Shown piece after piece: positions 62,647-64,000 of a DNA stretch of 64,000 bases. The DNA is taken from contig JAZUIN010000018.1 of the NCBI GenBank assembly GCA_045642225.1, forward strand, positions 1 to 64,000, in the 5' to 3' direction. Origin of the DNA: RUG191 sp045642225 (GTDB lineage Bacteria; Bacillota; Clostridia; Lachnospirales; Lachnospiraceae). The first letter of the stretch is position 1. Each line of letters starts with the position of its first letter. The notes beneath the pieces are model-generated. The model did no database searches. It was not told the DNA's origin and was given only the letters and a program-made list of their open reading frames with translations. The position numbers and the translations under genes were made by a program.

Positions 62647-64000
62647 ATGGCAGAGAAAGTGCTAAGCATTGAAATTGGACCTCATTTAACCAAGGTGGTT
62701 GAAACAGAACGTAAATTAGGTAAGGTTATTTATGATGCATTTTGTTTCGAGACACCTGAAGGAACAATTGAAAATGGTGTAGTAAAAAACAATCCAAAGT
62801 TCAAGTTGAAGCTTGCTGATTCGCTTAAGAGAAGACAAATCAAGAGTCGTAAGGTAGTATTTGTTATTCAGTCTTCAACAATTGGTACCAAGGAAGAGAC
62901 ATTACCTAAGATGAAGGATAATAAGGTTGCTGAGTATATTAAGACTAATGCATCAACCTTTTTCCCAGTTAACTCAGAACAATATGAGATAACCTATAGA
63001 CAAAATGGTAAGACAGAAAATGGTCAGATGAGAGCGCAGTTATTTGCTGTATCTAAGGAGATAATATCATCATATGTTAGTTTGGCTGAGTTTTGTCAAT
63101 TGACTCTTGTTGATCTTGAATTAGTCGAGAATGGAATTGCTGAAGCAGTGCGTTCAACATATCATGATAACATGGTTGTAAATATTGATGTTGAATCGCA
63201 ATGTTCATATTTGACAATAGTTAAATCTGGCGACATTATGCTTCAAAGAATGATTCCTTATGGAATAGATAATGCTGTTCTTGAGGTTCAAGAAAGTGGA
63301 GAGCTTGGAAAGGACTTATCATTTGATCAAGTTCTAGAGAAGATGACTGATACAAGCTGCTTCGAGAAGCATGTTAGTGAGATTGATTTGAAAGATGGCG
63401 GTGTAAAATCTCAAGCGACAGAAGAGGTTAGATATGCGCTAGGTAATATCACAAGAATTCTTGATTATTACTTATCGCAGCATCAGGACGAGACAGTTGA
63501 TTTGGTAATCGTTGGTGGTGTTGCAACTCAATGTAAAGGCTTCCCAGAATTATTGGCTAATGAAGTTAATCAAGAAATTGTATTAGCACATAATACAATA
63601 ATGGCTGATGTTGATAATAAGAAAAGTGTGGCGAACAAAGGTACATATTTTTCAACTCTTTCTTCTGCGGGAAATGCAGATGGTAAGATTTTTGAATTGA
63701 TTTCACCTAAAAAAGCTGCACTTTCTATGGACTCTATTGCAAAAGAGGATGATGATTTTTCACTTGCAAAGAGGGTATTTATTATCTGTATGAGTTTATC
63801 TGCGGCATTAATTCTAATTCCAGTAGGACTTATCATTTACAAGAATATTAGAATTAGTAGATTGAACGATGAAATCGCAAGCTACAGTGAAGCTAAGAGA
63901 ATTCAACAAGAATTTAATCAGACTAAGACTAAGTACGAGGATGTTCTTAATGTTGATAAATTAGCGTCTGTTAGAAATGATTCTTTTGTTGATTTGTTAA
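62647..64000 (+). CDS. pilM: PilM-like protein continuing into a PilN-like region (partial)
   Basis: The frame is open from ATG 62647 to the window end, more than 451 residues. Residues 1-340 resemble PilM, an actin-like ATPase: VLSIEIGPHLTKVVE (phosphate 1), VVNIDVESQCSYLTIVKSG (phosphate 2) and DLVIVGGVATQCKGFPELL (adenosine site). A membrane helix (RVFIICMSLSAALILIPVG, about 376-398) follows, then a coiled-coil stretch as in PilN. This looks like a PilM-PilN fusion, normally two proteins linking PilC and the outer parts. AGAGGAA upstream is the ribosome binding site. The 3' end is outside the window. Confidence 0.75.
   Translation, partial: MAEKVLSIEIGPHLTKVVETERKLGKVIYDAFCFETPEGTIENGVVKNNPKFKLKLADSLKRRQIKSRKVVFVIQSSTIGTKEETLPKMKDNKVAEYIKTNASTFFPVNSEQYEITYRQNGKTENGQMRAQLFAVSKEIISSYVSLAEFCQLTLVDLELVENGIAEAVRSTYHDNMVVNIDVESQCSYLTIVKSGDIMLQRMIPYGIDNAVLEVQESGELGKDLSFDQVLEKMTDTSCFEKHVSEIDLKDGGVKSQATEEVRYALGNITRILDYYLSQHQDETVDLVIVGGVATQCKGFPELLANEVNQEIVLAHNTIMADVDNKKSVANKGTYFSTLSSAGNADGKIFELISPKKAALSMDSIAKEDDDFSLAKRVFIICMSLSAALILIPVGLIIYKNIRISRLNDEIASYSEAKRIQQEFNQTKTKYEDVLNVDKLASVRNDSFVDLL

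Noticed and set aside
1..64000. CRISPR arrays, insertion sequences and complete prophage
   Set aside because: No direct repeat arrays with spacers, transposase genes or phage structural genes were seen in the window.

Overview
The window is a 64 kb, AT-rich, gene-dense piece of a bacterial chromosome. The gene families, good Shine-Dalgarno sites, the dgt-dnaG-rpoD block, a type A RNase P RNA and a type IV pilus cluster in an otherwise Gram-positive gene set all point to Clostridia, most likely Lachnospiraceae. This placement is inferred from gene content, not from a marker-gene comparison. Almost all genes lie on the plus strand; the only convincing minus-strand genes are at 36.8-37.9 kb and 47.3-48.3 kb.

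Layout. 0-5.4 kb is accessory DNA: a large SF1 helicase gene split at a run of seven A, and an HTH regulator overlapping a KilA-N gene. That pair is flanked by two short stretches that each encode a peptide like the C-terminal tail of RlmD/RumA, a known integration target, so this looks like mobile-element scarring. 5.4-12.7 kb carries a HAD lipoprotein, mnmA-nadA, a peroxide-response operon (glutathione peroxidase, TSCPD protein, OhrR, radical SAM protein) whose promoter overlaps an OhrR-like box, an AEC transporter and a Nudix hydrolase. 12.7-18.3 kb holds a GAF-ABC ATPase fusion with a large FtsX/MacB-type permease and a protein of unknown function. 18.4-27.7 kb holds a GH42 beta-galactosidase, two paralogous membrane hybrid histidine kinases and a double-receiver response regulator. 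27.7-35.6 kb holds NudC, PgeF/YfiH, a YhiN-like flavoprotein, two tandem HypB GTPases, a serine beta-lactamase-like protein and RecJ.

35.7-47.1 kb contains an alpha/beta hydrolase, a minus-strand membrane protein, a methyltransferase whose transcript may be leaderless, Hsp33, an L,D-transpeptidase, a HisC-like aminotransferase, a COG2426 membrane protein, MalQ, a lipid kinase and a diguanylate cyclase. A tRNA-Leu with anticodon AAG follows at 47.2 kb, then two small paralogous proteins and a SugE/Gdx exporter on the minus strand. 48.5-56.2 kb is a housekeeping block: dgt, dnaG, rpoD (with a long acidic N-terminal extension), trmK, a Nif3-family gene and a TGS-uridine kinase-like gene. rnpB lies at 56.2 kb.

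56.7-64.0 kb is a type IV pilus operon: pilB, pilT, pilC, a pilin, a second pilin-like gene without a prepilin peptidase site, pilD, and a PilM protein that continues through a membrane helix into a PilN-like region cut by the window end. The cluster contains both extension (PilB) and retraction (PilT) motors. A diguanylate cyclase lies in the same window, but no direct c-di-GMP sensor of the pili was recognised.
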